Source: JAWXVE01 sp044425575
Lineage (GTDB): Bacteria > Bacillota > Clostridia > Lachnospirales > Lachnospiraceae
Assembly (NCBI GenBank): GCA_044425575.1
Contig: JAWXVE010000016.1
Span: 1-37,784, forward strand
Length of the DNA: 37,784 bases
Reading direction: 5' to 3'
The notes beneath the pieces were generated by a model, which saw only the letters and a program-made list of their open reading frames with translations, did no database searches and was not told where the DNA came from. The translations under genes were made by a program, and so were the position numbers. Below are positions 31,557 to 37,784 of this stretch, one piece after another. Position 1 is the stretch's first letter; each line of letters opens with the position of its first letter.

Positions 31557-33179
31557 TTACTCTCGTTCTAGCACATCTAAAATTTCTTCTATACTCTTTT
31601 TACCAAAAGAAACAGTTGTGTCATTTACAATCATGCAAGGTACACTCATAATCTTATATTGTTCCTTTAACTCTTGTGCCTGCTGCATATCTACCATAGT
31701 AGTTTCTACTAAAGAATTCCTGGCTGCAATCTGTTGTGCTCCCACTACTACTTCTGGGCACATGGTGCAAGAAAGAGAGATGACTACCTTAATATCAATT
31801 GGCTTAGAAAGATTTGCAATGCGGTCACTTACCTCCTGAGTAATCTCTTTTCCCGGTCCTGCCACATTATACAATGCCACAATAAAGGAATTGAATTCAT
31901 GACCCCCAGGAATGGCTTGAAATTTAACCCCACTAGAAGTACCATCTTCTCTTAATAGTTCCATATAGGAAATGCTTTCTTGGAGAGAGTTGTGTTTCTC
32001 GCAAATAAGCTTATGGCTTAACTCTTTGCATTCATCAACAAATCCTTCTAGTTCCTCTGCAAATGAGCCCTTCCCTAAGTAAGCTCTTAACAGCACTGGG
32101 TTCTCAAACTTTGCAAAAATCGGCTGTAATTGTTCTGTAATCTCTGCGCTAATAAAGGTCGAGCCTTCGCTTCCTCCATCTTCATGAGATGAACCCTGTT
32201 GCGGCTCATGAGATGTCACCTTATTCTGTACTAGTTCTGGAATCTCTAATCTTGTATGCAAATCTTCCACATACTTTTCGAGGGAAGTAGCAGCCACAGC
32301 TCCATCTGACACCGCCGTAACCACTTGTCGCAAGTTCTTAATACACACATCACCTGCTCCATAGATTCCATCTACATTCGTCTTACCATTTTGGTCTGTT
32401 ACAAGATAGCCTTTGTCTGTGTTGATTCGCTCTGGTAGCCACTGTGTATTTGGCACATATCCTGCAAATACGAATACTCCAAATCCACCATCCACTTCTT
32501 CCGTCCACTCTTCGCCCGTTTTGTTATTACGTAAAGTAATTCCTTCTAACGCACCGTCTCCAAACACTCGTACAACTTCTGTATGAAATCGAACATCAAT
32601 ATCTTCGTGTGTCAGCAAGTGGTCCGACACTGTTTTGGCACAAGAAAACTCTGAACCACGAACAATCATATGAACCTTAGAAGCATATTTCGTCAGAAAA
32701 ACACCTTCTTCTACTGCTGCAAATCCACCACCTATTACATAGACTTCCATTCCTTTGAAGAATTCTCCATCGCAAGTTGCACAGTATGCCACGCCTCTTC
32801 CCTGATATTTTACTTCTCCTTCAAAACCGAGTTTTCGAGGATTGGCACCAACCGCCAGAATAATTCCTAATGCCTTATACTCTCCTGCACTTGTGGTAAC
32901 TCTTTTAATCTGGTCGCCTGTTTCAACGGATTGTACTTGTGCAATTTTAAATTCTGCCCCAAAATTCTCTGCTTGACGTTGCATGTTCTGGGTTAAATCA
33001 CTTCCACTTGTCTGAAAAATTCCCGGATAATTCACCACTTCTGAAGTAATGGTAATCTGTCCACCAAACTTTTCCCGTTCTAAAACCAGCACCTTGTACT
33101 TAGCTCTTGCCATGTAAATTGCAGCAGATAGTCCTGCGGGGCCTCCCCCTACTATAATTACATCATATAAATTATCCAT
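31557..33179 (-). CDS. Permuted AhpF-like flavoprotein: thioredoxin-reductase core plus C-terminal AhpF redox domains
   Basis: The protein is predicted to pass electrons from NAD(P)H through FAD and disulfides to AhpC. Residues 1-310 form the thioredoxin-reductase/AhpF flavoprotein core: GGGPAGLSAA (11-20), redox C133-A-T-C136, a second nucleotide motif GGGFAAVEEG and FAD motif GIYGAGDVC. A linker follows (about 315-350). The C-terminal about 185 residues match the AhpF N-terminal twin thioredoxin folds, with GGHEFNSFIVALYN and the redox motif LSC471-T-M-C474PEVV. In standard AhpF that unit is N-terminal, so the order here is reversed. ATG 33179 has AAGGA 7 bases upstream; an earlier ATG overlaps ahpC. 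540 residues, but a shifted frame beyond the stop suggests a lost C-terminal tail (31504-31560). Confidence 0.9.
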   Translation of the reverse strand: MDNLYDVIIVGGGPAGLSAAIYMARAKYKVLVLEREKFGGQITITSEVVNYPGIFQTSGSDLTQNMQRQAENFGAEFKIAQVQSVETGDQIKRVTTSAGEYKALGIILAVGANPRKLGFEGEVKYQGRGVAYCATCDGEFFKGMEVYVIGGGFAAVEEGVFLTKYASKVHMIVRGSEFSCAKTVSDHLLTHEDIDVRFHTEVVRVFGDGALEGITLRNNKTGEEWTEEVDGGFGVFVFAGYVPNTQWLPERINTDKGYLVTDQNGKTNVDGIYGAGDVCIKNLRQVVTAVSDGAVAATSLEKYVEDLHTRLEIPELVQNKVTSHEPQQGSSHEDGGSEGSTFISAEITEQLQPIFAKFENPVLLRAYLGKGSFAEELEGFVDECKELSHKLICEKHNSLQESISYMELLREDGTSSGVKFQAIPGGHEFNSFIVALYNVAGPGKEITQEVSDRIANLSKPIDIKVVISLSCTMCPEVVVGAQQIAARNSLVETTMVDMQQAQELKEQYKIMSVPCMIVNDTTVSFGKKSIEEILDVLERE

Positions 33180-33189
33180 TTGTCGTCCT

Positions 33190-33753
33190 TTATAAAATAC
33201 CAACTAAGTCTAAGCTAGGTCTTAATGTTTTCGCACCTGGTTTCCATTTCGCTGGGCACACTTCATCTCCATGTTCTGCAACGAATTGTAACGCTTGTAC
33301 ACGTCTGAATAATTCGTCTGCATTTCTTCCCACATTACCTGCAAGTACTTCATAAGCAACAATCTTACCTTCTGGGTTCACAACAAAACTTCCACGTTCT
33401 GCCAATCCGTTTTCTTCGATCATTACATCAAAGTCTCTTGCGAGAGCACCTGTTGGGTCTGCCAACATTGGATATTGAATCTTCTTGATTGTATCTGATA
33501 CGTCATGCCACGCTTTATGTACAAAATGTGTATCGCATGATACGCTATAGATTTCGCAATTCACATCTTTAAATTCTGGATATTTATTAGCTAAATCTTC
33601 AAGCTCTGTTGGGCAAACAAATGTAAAATCTGCTGGGTAGAAGAAAAATACCGACCATTTTCCAAGGATATCTTTCTTAGTTACTGGTACAAATGCATCA
33701 CCTACGTATGCTTGTACGTTAAATTCACTTACTTCTTTTCCAATTAATGACAT
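33190..33753 (-). CDS. ahpC: Alkyl hydroperoxide reductase subunit C (2-Cys peroxiredoxin)
   Basis: AhpC reduces hydrogen peroxide and organic hydroperoxides in the cytoplasm. The peroxidatic cysteine is C47 in DFTFVCPTE, with the supporting Thr and Arg region. The resolving cysteine is C166 in EVCPAKW. The AhpC-type GLAERGSFVVNPEG and C-terminal WKPGAKTLRPSLDLVG complete the match. 187 residues is the standard length. ATG has GGAGG 7 bases upstream. The flavoprotein gene starts 10 bases after its stop, so the two form one transcript driven from 33807-33834, and the pair makes a complete peroxide-removal system. Confidence 0.97.
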   Translation of the reverse strand: MSLIGKEVSEFNVQAYVGDAFVPVTKKDILGKWSVFFFYPADFTFVCPTELEDLANKYPEFKDVNCEIYSVSCDTHFVHKAWHDVSDTIKKIQYPMLADPTGALARDFDVMIEENGLAERGSFVVNPEGKIVAYEVLAGNVGRNADELFRRVQALQFVAEHGDEVCPAKWKPGAKTLRPSLDLVGIL

Positions 33754-33780
33754 AGGATACCTCCATATAGTATTTTATTT

Positions 33781-33798
33781 AGTTAGCTTGTGCTAACT
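33781..33798. promoter_or_regulatory. Perfect palindrome at the ahpC transcription start, candidate operator
   Basis: AGTTAGC-TTGT-GCTAACT lies just downstream of the ahpC -10 box, at about +2 to +20 of the predicted start of transcription, the usual place for a repressor site. The TTAG...CTAA halves recall sites of DtxR/MntR-type metal repressors more than PerR boxes. No regulator gene is adjacent. Confidence 0.6.
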
Positions 33799-33806
33799 AT
33801 AAACTT

Positions 33807-33834
33807 ATTGTAACACACTTTTTTTGTTTGTCAA
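33807..33834 (-). promoter_or_regulatory. Sigma-A promoter of ahpC
   Basis: Minus strand: TTGACA (33834-33829), 16 bases, TACAAT (33812-33807). This is a near-consensus promoter, giving a leader of about 45 bases that contains the palindrome. Confidence 0.8.
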
Positions 33835-33903
33835 TAGAAGTAGTAATAATTACTATTATTTATTTTTTAACAAGATAGCATGTAATTGTGACTCTTATAA
33901 CAG

Positions 33904-33932
33904 TTGCTAATTATAATTCTGTAGTATATAAT
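33904..33932 (+). promoter_or_regulatory. Sigma-A promoter of copA-copZ
   Basis: Plus strand: TTGCTA (33904-33909), 17 bases, TATAAT (33927-33932). The -35 matches four of six and the -10 is perfect. Leader about 55 bases. I found no CopY-type TACANNTGTA site in the spacer. Confidence 0.55.
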
Positions 33933-33992
33933 CAACTCATCTTAAACTTTATTCTCTGTGATTACTATCCAATTAGAAACGTGAGGTGTGTA

Positions 33993-36221
33993 TTGAAAGA
34001 AGAAATCTATCAAATTGAAGGAATGCATTGTGCAGCTTGTTCAAGCGCAATTGAACGTGTTACTCGTAAGATAAATGGTGTTCACACAAGTGAAGTGAAT
34101 CTTCCTATGAATCGACTTACGATTACCTATGATGAATCACTTGTAACACCAGTGATGATTACCGATAAGATTAAGAAGGCCGGTTTTCAAGCTTACCAGA
34201 AAGATCTTCCTACTGATGAAGTTACTCCTACTAATTCAGACGCCTTACGCAAAGAAAAAGCGTCCCTGATTTTATCTGTTGTATTATCTGCTATTTTGCT
34301 CTATGTTTCTATGGGACAGATGCTCTTTGCGAACTTACCTATACCAGAGCTATTTTCCATGGACACACACCCTTCTAATTTTGCTATTATACAGATGGTT
34401 CTTAGTGGTATTATTATCTTCTTAGAATTCCGTTTCTTTAAGAGCGGTTTTAATTCACTAATTCATGGAAGTCCAAATATGGACACCCTAGTCGCCATTA
34501 GTTCTTCTACTTCGTTTTGCTATAGTTTCGTTATGACTTTGCTCATTGCCGATGATGTCCATGCAGTACACAATCTATATTACGAATCAGCAGCCATTAT
34601 CTTAGCCCTTGTCTCAGTTGGCAAATATCTAGAAAGTAAGAATAAGGAAAAGACGAAAGATGCCATTGAAAAGTTAATGAGTCTTACACCAGATACGGCT
34701 ATTTTAGTAGACGAAAACGGACAATGGGAAGTGCCAACCTCTCATCTGAAAGTCGGGGATACCGTTCTCGTACAAGCAGGTCAAAGCATTCCCCTTGATG
34801 GAGTCATTACAAAAGGTTCTGGTAGTATTAACGAAGCGATGTTAACAGGGGAAAGTCTACCAGTGGATAAAGTAGTGTCTAGCGAAGTAATCGGTGGTAG
34901 CATTCTAGTCAACGGTGCCATTTATGTGGATATTACACACAGTGGTGAAGATACTACCTTAGCTAAAATTGTCAAATTTGTGGAAGATGCCCAAGGAAAG
35001 AAGGCTCCTATTGCCAAGCTTGCAGACCAAGTATCTGGGGTATTCGTTCCTGTGGTCATTGCAATTGCACTGGTGGCCGCTATTATCTGGTTGCTACTAG
35101 GGTATGAATTTTCATTTGCTCTAAAGATATTCACTTCCATTCTAGTCATTGCTTGTCCTTGCTCTATGGGGCTTGCCACACCTACTTCCATTATTGTAGG
35201 AACAGGACTTGGTGCTACCAATGGAATTCTTATTCGCAGTGGTGAAGCACTTGAAACGACCCACAAAGTATCTATCGCTATTTTTGATAAAACTGGTACA
35301 ATCACAGAAGGCAAACCTGTAGTTACGGATATGATACCCTACCAATCCAGTGAGGAAGAGCTATTATCTACCATCATTCCCATTGAAAAGCTATCCAACC
35401 ACCCTCTTGCTAAGGCTATATGTGAAGAAGGCGGCAGGCGTAATCTAGCGACTATGGAAGAAGTGTTATCCTTCGATCAATTGGAAGGCATGGGTATTCT
35501 TGCCACTATGGCCAATGGAACTACTTGTGCCATTGGTAATCGTAAGCTGATGAAGCAGCAACAAGTTACCATGCCTACCACGGAACACGAATTGCTCAGT
35601 AACCAAGGGAAAACCGTGTTATTTGTTGCTAAGAATCATATGTTTATGGGTTATCTAGCCATTGCCGACCCCGTAAAAGACCATGCTAAAGAGGCCATCC
35701 AAGCTTTACAGTCCATGCACATTAAAACGGTCATGCTTACTGGAGATAATGAGATTACAGCCAATTACATTGGTTCTACCGTAGGCGTAGATGAGATTAT
35801 TGCAGAAGTTCTTCCAACACAAAAGGCAGATGTTGTGAAGCGTTACCAAGAGGAAGGTCATGTTGTTCTGATGGTAGGGGATGGAATTAATGATGCTCCA
35901 GCCTTAGTCCAATCAGATGTAGGCTGCGCCATTGGTAACGGAAGTGATATTGCAATTGATGCTGCCAAACTTGTTCTTACAAGAAATTCTTTACTAGATG
36001 TACCAAAAGCCATTAAACTTAGCAAAGCAACCATACGGAATATTAGGCAGAATTTATTCTGGGCATTTTGCTATAATTGTATGTGTATTCCAATTGCTGC
36101 TGGTATCTTATATATTCCATTTAACATCTTATTATCGCCTATGATTGGGGGATTTGCCATGAGTATGAGTTCTTTATTCGTGGTGGGGAATGCATTGCGT
36201 TTAAAGAAAGTGCGTCTATAG
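33993..36221 (+). CDS. copA: Cu(I)-exporting P1B-type ATPase
   Basis: CopA exports Cu+ from the cytoplasm using ATP. One N-terminal heavy-metal-binding domain has GMHCAAC (residues 10-16). The transport-site motif is C388-P389-C390 in CPCSMGLATPTS, the phosphorylated aspartate is D432 in DKTGTITEG, and KLSNHPLAKAI and GDGINDAPAL follow. Cu(I)-specific residues in the last two membrane helices are present: CYNCMCIPIAAG (Y-N) and MSMSSLFVVGNALRL (M-x-x-S-S). 742 residues from TTG 33993, preceded by GAGG at 6 bases; the frame extends upstream to an ATG at 33888 that lies before the promoter and is rejected. CPC-S-M replaces the common CPC-A-L, a mild variant. Followed by copZ after 28 bases. Confidence 0.96.
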   Translation: MKEEIYQIEGMHCAACSSAIERVTRKINGVHTSEVNLPMNRLTITYDESLVTPVMITDKIKKAGFQAYQKDLPTDEVTPTNSDALRKEKASLILSVVLSAILLYVSMGQMLFANLPIPELFSMDTHPSNFAIIQMVLSGIIIFLEFRFFKSGFNSLIHGSPNMDTLVAISSSTSFCYSFVMTLLIADDVHAVHNLYYESAAIILALVSVGKYLESKNKEKTKDAIEKLMSLTPDTAILVDENGQWEVPTSHLKVGDTVLVQAGQSIPLDGVITKGSGSINEAMLTGESLPVDKVVSSEVIGGSILVNGAIYVDITHSGEDTTLAKIVKFVEDAQGKKAPIAKLADQVSGVFVPVVIAIALVAAIIWLLLGYEFSFALKIFTSILVIACPCSMGLATPTSIIVGTGLGATNGILIRSGEALETTHKVSIAIFDKTGTITEGKPVVTDMIPYQSSEEELLSTIIPIEKLSNHPLAKAICEEGGRRNLATMEEVLSFDQLEGMGILATMANGTTCAIGNRKLMKQQQVTMPTTEHELLSNQGKTVLFVAKNHMFMGYLAIADPVKDHAKEAIQALQSMHIKTVMLTGDNEITANYIGSTVGVDEIIAEVLPTQKADVVKRYQEEGHVVLMVGDGINDAPALVQSDVGCAIGNGSDIAIDAAKLVLTRNSLLDVPKAIKLSKATIRNIRQNLFWAFCYNCMCIPIAAGILYIPFNILLSPMIGGFAMSMSSLFVVGNALRLKKVRL

Positions 36222-36249
36222 AACAAGAAACAAGAAATGAGGTGAACCT

Positions 36250-36432
36250 ATGAAAGTATTACAAGTTGCTGATATGCATTGCATGAAATGCGTCTCAAGA
36301 ATTAGTGACGCTCTAACGGAAGCTGGCATCCAGTTTGAAGTGAATCTAGAGGCAAAAACAGTTTCCGTTGAAGCGGACAAAGTCAATCTTGCAATTGACA
36401 CATTAGATGATTTAGGATTTGATGCTATTTAA
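36250..36432 (+). CDS. copZ: Small heavy-metal-binding copper chaperone (CopZ-like)
   Basis: A 60-residue HMA-domain protein with MHCMKC (M9 to C14) near the N terminus and the usual beta-alpha-beta-beta-alpha-beta layout (VNLEAKTVSVEAD, DTLDDLGFDAI). It would bind Cu(I) in the cytoplasm and pass it to CopA, encoded just upstream in the same transcript. GAGG lies about 8 bases before ATG. The domain is shorter than typical CopZ (about 68 residues) but complete. Its TAA stop overlaps the stop of the convergent GTPase gene by three bases. Confidence 0.9.
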   Translation: MKVLQVADMHCMKCVSRISDALTEAGIQFEVNLEAKTVSVEADKVNLAIDTLDDLGFDAI

Positions 36433-37376
36433 TTCATTTCAAGAATCTCACTGTCTGGTGGGCATGCATCCGTAACAATGGATGCATGAAGCACTGGACC
36501 TTCGCTTCCATATTCCTGCATAAAGGCTTGGGATACTGTAGCGGTCACATGAACCCAATCACCATCCTCTAGCCTCTTGGCATCCTCATATTCACAGATA
36601 AACCCAAGCTTTGCTAAATCGTCCATGCAACACGTCATGATGACACGTATGGGCACAAAATAATTACCCGGAAAGCTCTCACGCTTTAATACTTGCGCTA
36701 GAAAAGAAACGGTCTTACCAACATATCGTTCTGTATGGTCTAGGGCATCTAAGAACCAGATTCCATAAGTTTCTTCTGTAATCTCAATGACATCTGCTTG
36801 CATATCATATGGCAACTCTTCATCTAAGACAGCATCGATTTCAGCTTCTTTTCCTTCAAATATAATATCTGCCTGTTGATTAACGATTTTAATATTACGC
36901 TTATAAGTAGTTAATTCCTCATTCCCATCTGCACGGTTAAATAGAATCAGATCGGAATTACGAACCATTTCTCCTACTGCCGATTTCATATTATTGTAAT
37001 ACATCCCAAATGTTGTCGTATCGATTACCGTAACTTGTTGTTCCATCTCCCACGCACTTGGCAAGGATAATCCCTTGTGATTCCACATGCCGTTATATTC
37101 AATAATAATACGCTCTGGTTTGTGTTCTTCTGCGAAAGCAATGAGAGTCGCTTCTGTAAAATCTTCCTCATTTTCAATACTTTCTAATTGAACCTTATAC
37201 TTTTTCAGAAAATCGGCTTCGTAAGAAATCTCCCCCTCTTCGCACCGAATCAGCAAAGCCTTTCCCTTAGATTGAAAATATGGTTGACTCAAGGTGTACT
37301 TGATAAATTCCGTCTTACCACTTTCTAAAAATCCGTTAATGATATATGCTTTGATTGGTTCCTTTTTTCTTATCAT
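36429..37376 (-). CDS. CobW-type GTPase fused to a DUF1980/TIGR03943-like domain
   Basis: The first about 190 residues are a CobW/COG0523 P-loop GTPase: GFLESGKT (residues 15-22, Walker A), IIIEYNGMW at the place of the usual E-x-x-G, and LILFNRAD as the N-K-x-D variant. The family's metal-binding CxCC motif is not present. The C-terminal about 125 residues (VGKTVSFLAQVLKRESFPGNYFVPIRVIMTCCMDD, with F-V-P-x-R-x-x-x-T-C-C) resemble the OB-like C-terminal domain of YcgQ/TIGR03943 proteins, which are linked to zinc-regulated permeases. I therefore infer a metal-trafficking role. It follows the His-rich COG0523 gene by 15 bases and is its likely operon partner. AGGAG lies 12 bases before ATG, a little far. 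315 residues. Confidence 0.75.
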   Translation of the reverse strand: MIRKKEPIKAYIINGFLESGKTEFIKYTLSQPYFQSKGKALLIRCEEGEISYEADFLKKYKVQLESIENEEDFTEATLIAFAEEHKPERIIIEYNGMWNHKGLSLPSAWEMEQQVTVIDTTTFGMYYNNMKSAVGEMVRNSDLILFNRADGNEELTTYKRNIKIVNQQADIIFEGKEAEIDAVLDEELPYDMQADVIEITEETYGIWFLDALDHTERYVGKTVSFLAQVLKRESFPGNYFVPIRVIMTCCMDDLAKLGFICEYEDAKRLEDGDWVHVTATVSQAFMQEYGSEGPVLHASIVTDACPPDSEILEMN

Positions 37377-37391
37377 ATGTTCTTTGTACTC

Positions 37392-37784
37392 CTAGCTTTC
37401 AAATAATTGTCTCAGCATCTCTTCTTTTAATTGGGAACCTATTACACATAACTTCCCTGTAGTAGCAGGTTTTCCTTCTCGCACTTCTACTTCGCCCGGT
37501 ACATAATCAAAATAAATCCATGTGTCATCTTCACAAGCTACCATACCCTTGGCACGAAGGATCACTCCGAATTCATGTTCATTTTCAAGACGTTCTAAGC
37601 GTTCCTGCATACTAGCAACTGTATATCTCTTAGTCGTCTCCACTCCCCAACTTGCAAACACTTCATCTGCATGATGGTGGTGGTGATGGTCATGTTCATG
37701 GCCTTCGCAACCGCAACCACAGTGTTCCCCGTGTTCATGGTGGTGTTCCTGATGATGTTCGTGGTGGTCACAGCCACAATGTTC
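37392..37784 (-). CDS. COG0523 (CobW/YjiA) GTP-binding metallochaperone, C-terminal part (truncated by window)
   Basis: Only the last 130 codons are in the window and the gene continues beyond 37784. The visible part starts with a metal-binding linker rich in His, Glu, Gly and Cys (about 20 His and 5 Cys in the first 45 residues, with six His in a row before A-D-E-V-F). Next comes the CobW C-terminal domain: VFASWGVETTKRYT, LENEHEFGVILRAKGMV and WIYFDYVPGEVEVREG (W-x-x-F-D-x-V-P). Such His-rich linkers are typical of COG0523 proteins that deliver zinc or other metals. The ORF that begins at ATG 37661 is only an internal methionine, since the frame is open to the window edge. Confidence 0.9.
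   Translation of the reverse strand, partial: EHCGCDHHEHHQEHHHEHGEHCGCGCEGHEHDHHHHHHADEVFASWGVETTKRYTVASMQERLERLENEHEFGVILRAKGMVACEDDTWIYFDYVPGEVEVREGKPATTGKLCVIGSQLKEEMLRQLFES

Noticed and set aside
33754..33992. PerR or CopY operators between ahpC and copA
   Set aside because: No TTATAATNATTATAA-type or TACANNTGTA-type site is visible; the only clear palindrome is the AGTTAGC one reported.
33888..33992. ATG 33888 as the copA start
   Set aside because: The stretch before TTG 33993 lies upstream of and across the promoter, has no heavy-metal-domain similarity, and TTG 33993 has GAGG at the right distance.
37595..37777. 60-codon minus-strand ORF starting M-A-V-T-T-T-N
   Set aside because: It is a shifted reading of the His-rich CobW linker; the true frame is open to the window edge.
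1..37784. tRNA, rRNA, insertion sequences, prophage or defence genes
   Set aside because: I found none: gaps are short and explained, no transposase or integrase motifs appear, and no cloverleaf-sized gap shows tRNA features.

Overview
The window reads as low-GC Firmicutes chromosome, most likely an anaerobic, motile, endospore-forming member of the Lachnospiraceae (Clostridium cluster XIVa). The grounds are AGGAGG-type ribosome binding sites with frequent TTG/GTG starts, spmA/spmB sporulation genes, a flagellar late-gene cluster, a RicT/HolB/YaaR cluster in Bacillus-like order, a stand-alone MsmK/UgpC sugar ATPase beside a CdaR-type regulator, and small proteins of types I associate with Lachnospiraceae. 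I see no rRNA, tRNA, CRISPR array, prophage or insertion sequence. This is core chromosome, almost all on the minus strand; only the DUF885-type peptidase and copA-copZ run on the plus strand.

Layout in + coordinates (minus-strand transcription runs right to left). 1-3079: flagellar flgM-flgN-flgK plus a second, broken flgK, behind a sigma-D (FliA-type) promoter. 3086-6533: tadA, a small DUF6128-like protein, cdaR and msmK, with the cdaR promoter nested in the msmK terminator. 6592-9375: diguanylate cyclase, YesL-like membrane protein and a GNAT acetyltransferase. 9417-13310: metG and a divergent secreted or anchored DUF885-type metallopeptidase. 13334-16922: tspO, asnS, spmB, spmA and a self-contained acpP unit. 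16919-29060: a probable ten-gene operon (TPR/degenerate AAA+ protein, glgB, Orn/Lys/Arg decarboxylase, pyk, guanylate-kinase-like gene, yaaR, holB, ricT, trmN6, rsmI). 29076-30448: an arsC-like reductase and an acyl-ACP thioesterase. 30479-37784: a metal and redox block with a ZIP transporter, a permuted AhpF-like flavoprotein, ahpC, divergent copA-copZ, and two tandem CobW-type GTPase genes, the last running off the window.

How genes work together: AhpC is probably reduced by the adjacent flavoprotein, in which AhpF-type redox domains sit behind rather than in front of a thioredoxin-reductase core. CopZ would hand Cu(I) to CopA for export. The ZIP protein and CobW GTPases suggest zinc import and metal delivery. 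GlgB is paired with a large acidic protein whose C terminus looks like an AAA+ domain that has lost its nucleotide-binding residues.

No obvious new defence or mobile system is present. The best leads are that TPR/pseudo-AAA+ protein, the permuted AhpF (with a possible frameshifted tail), the CobW-DUF1980 fusion, the Gmk-like protein in the usual tmk position, and several compact regulatory layouts in which hairpins or promoter elements share bases with start or stop codons. Start codons given here were chosen from ribosome-binding-site spacing and family N termini by eye. Promoters and hairpins were found by reading, not by a scoring program.
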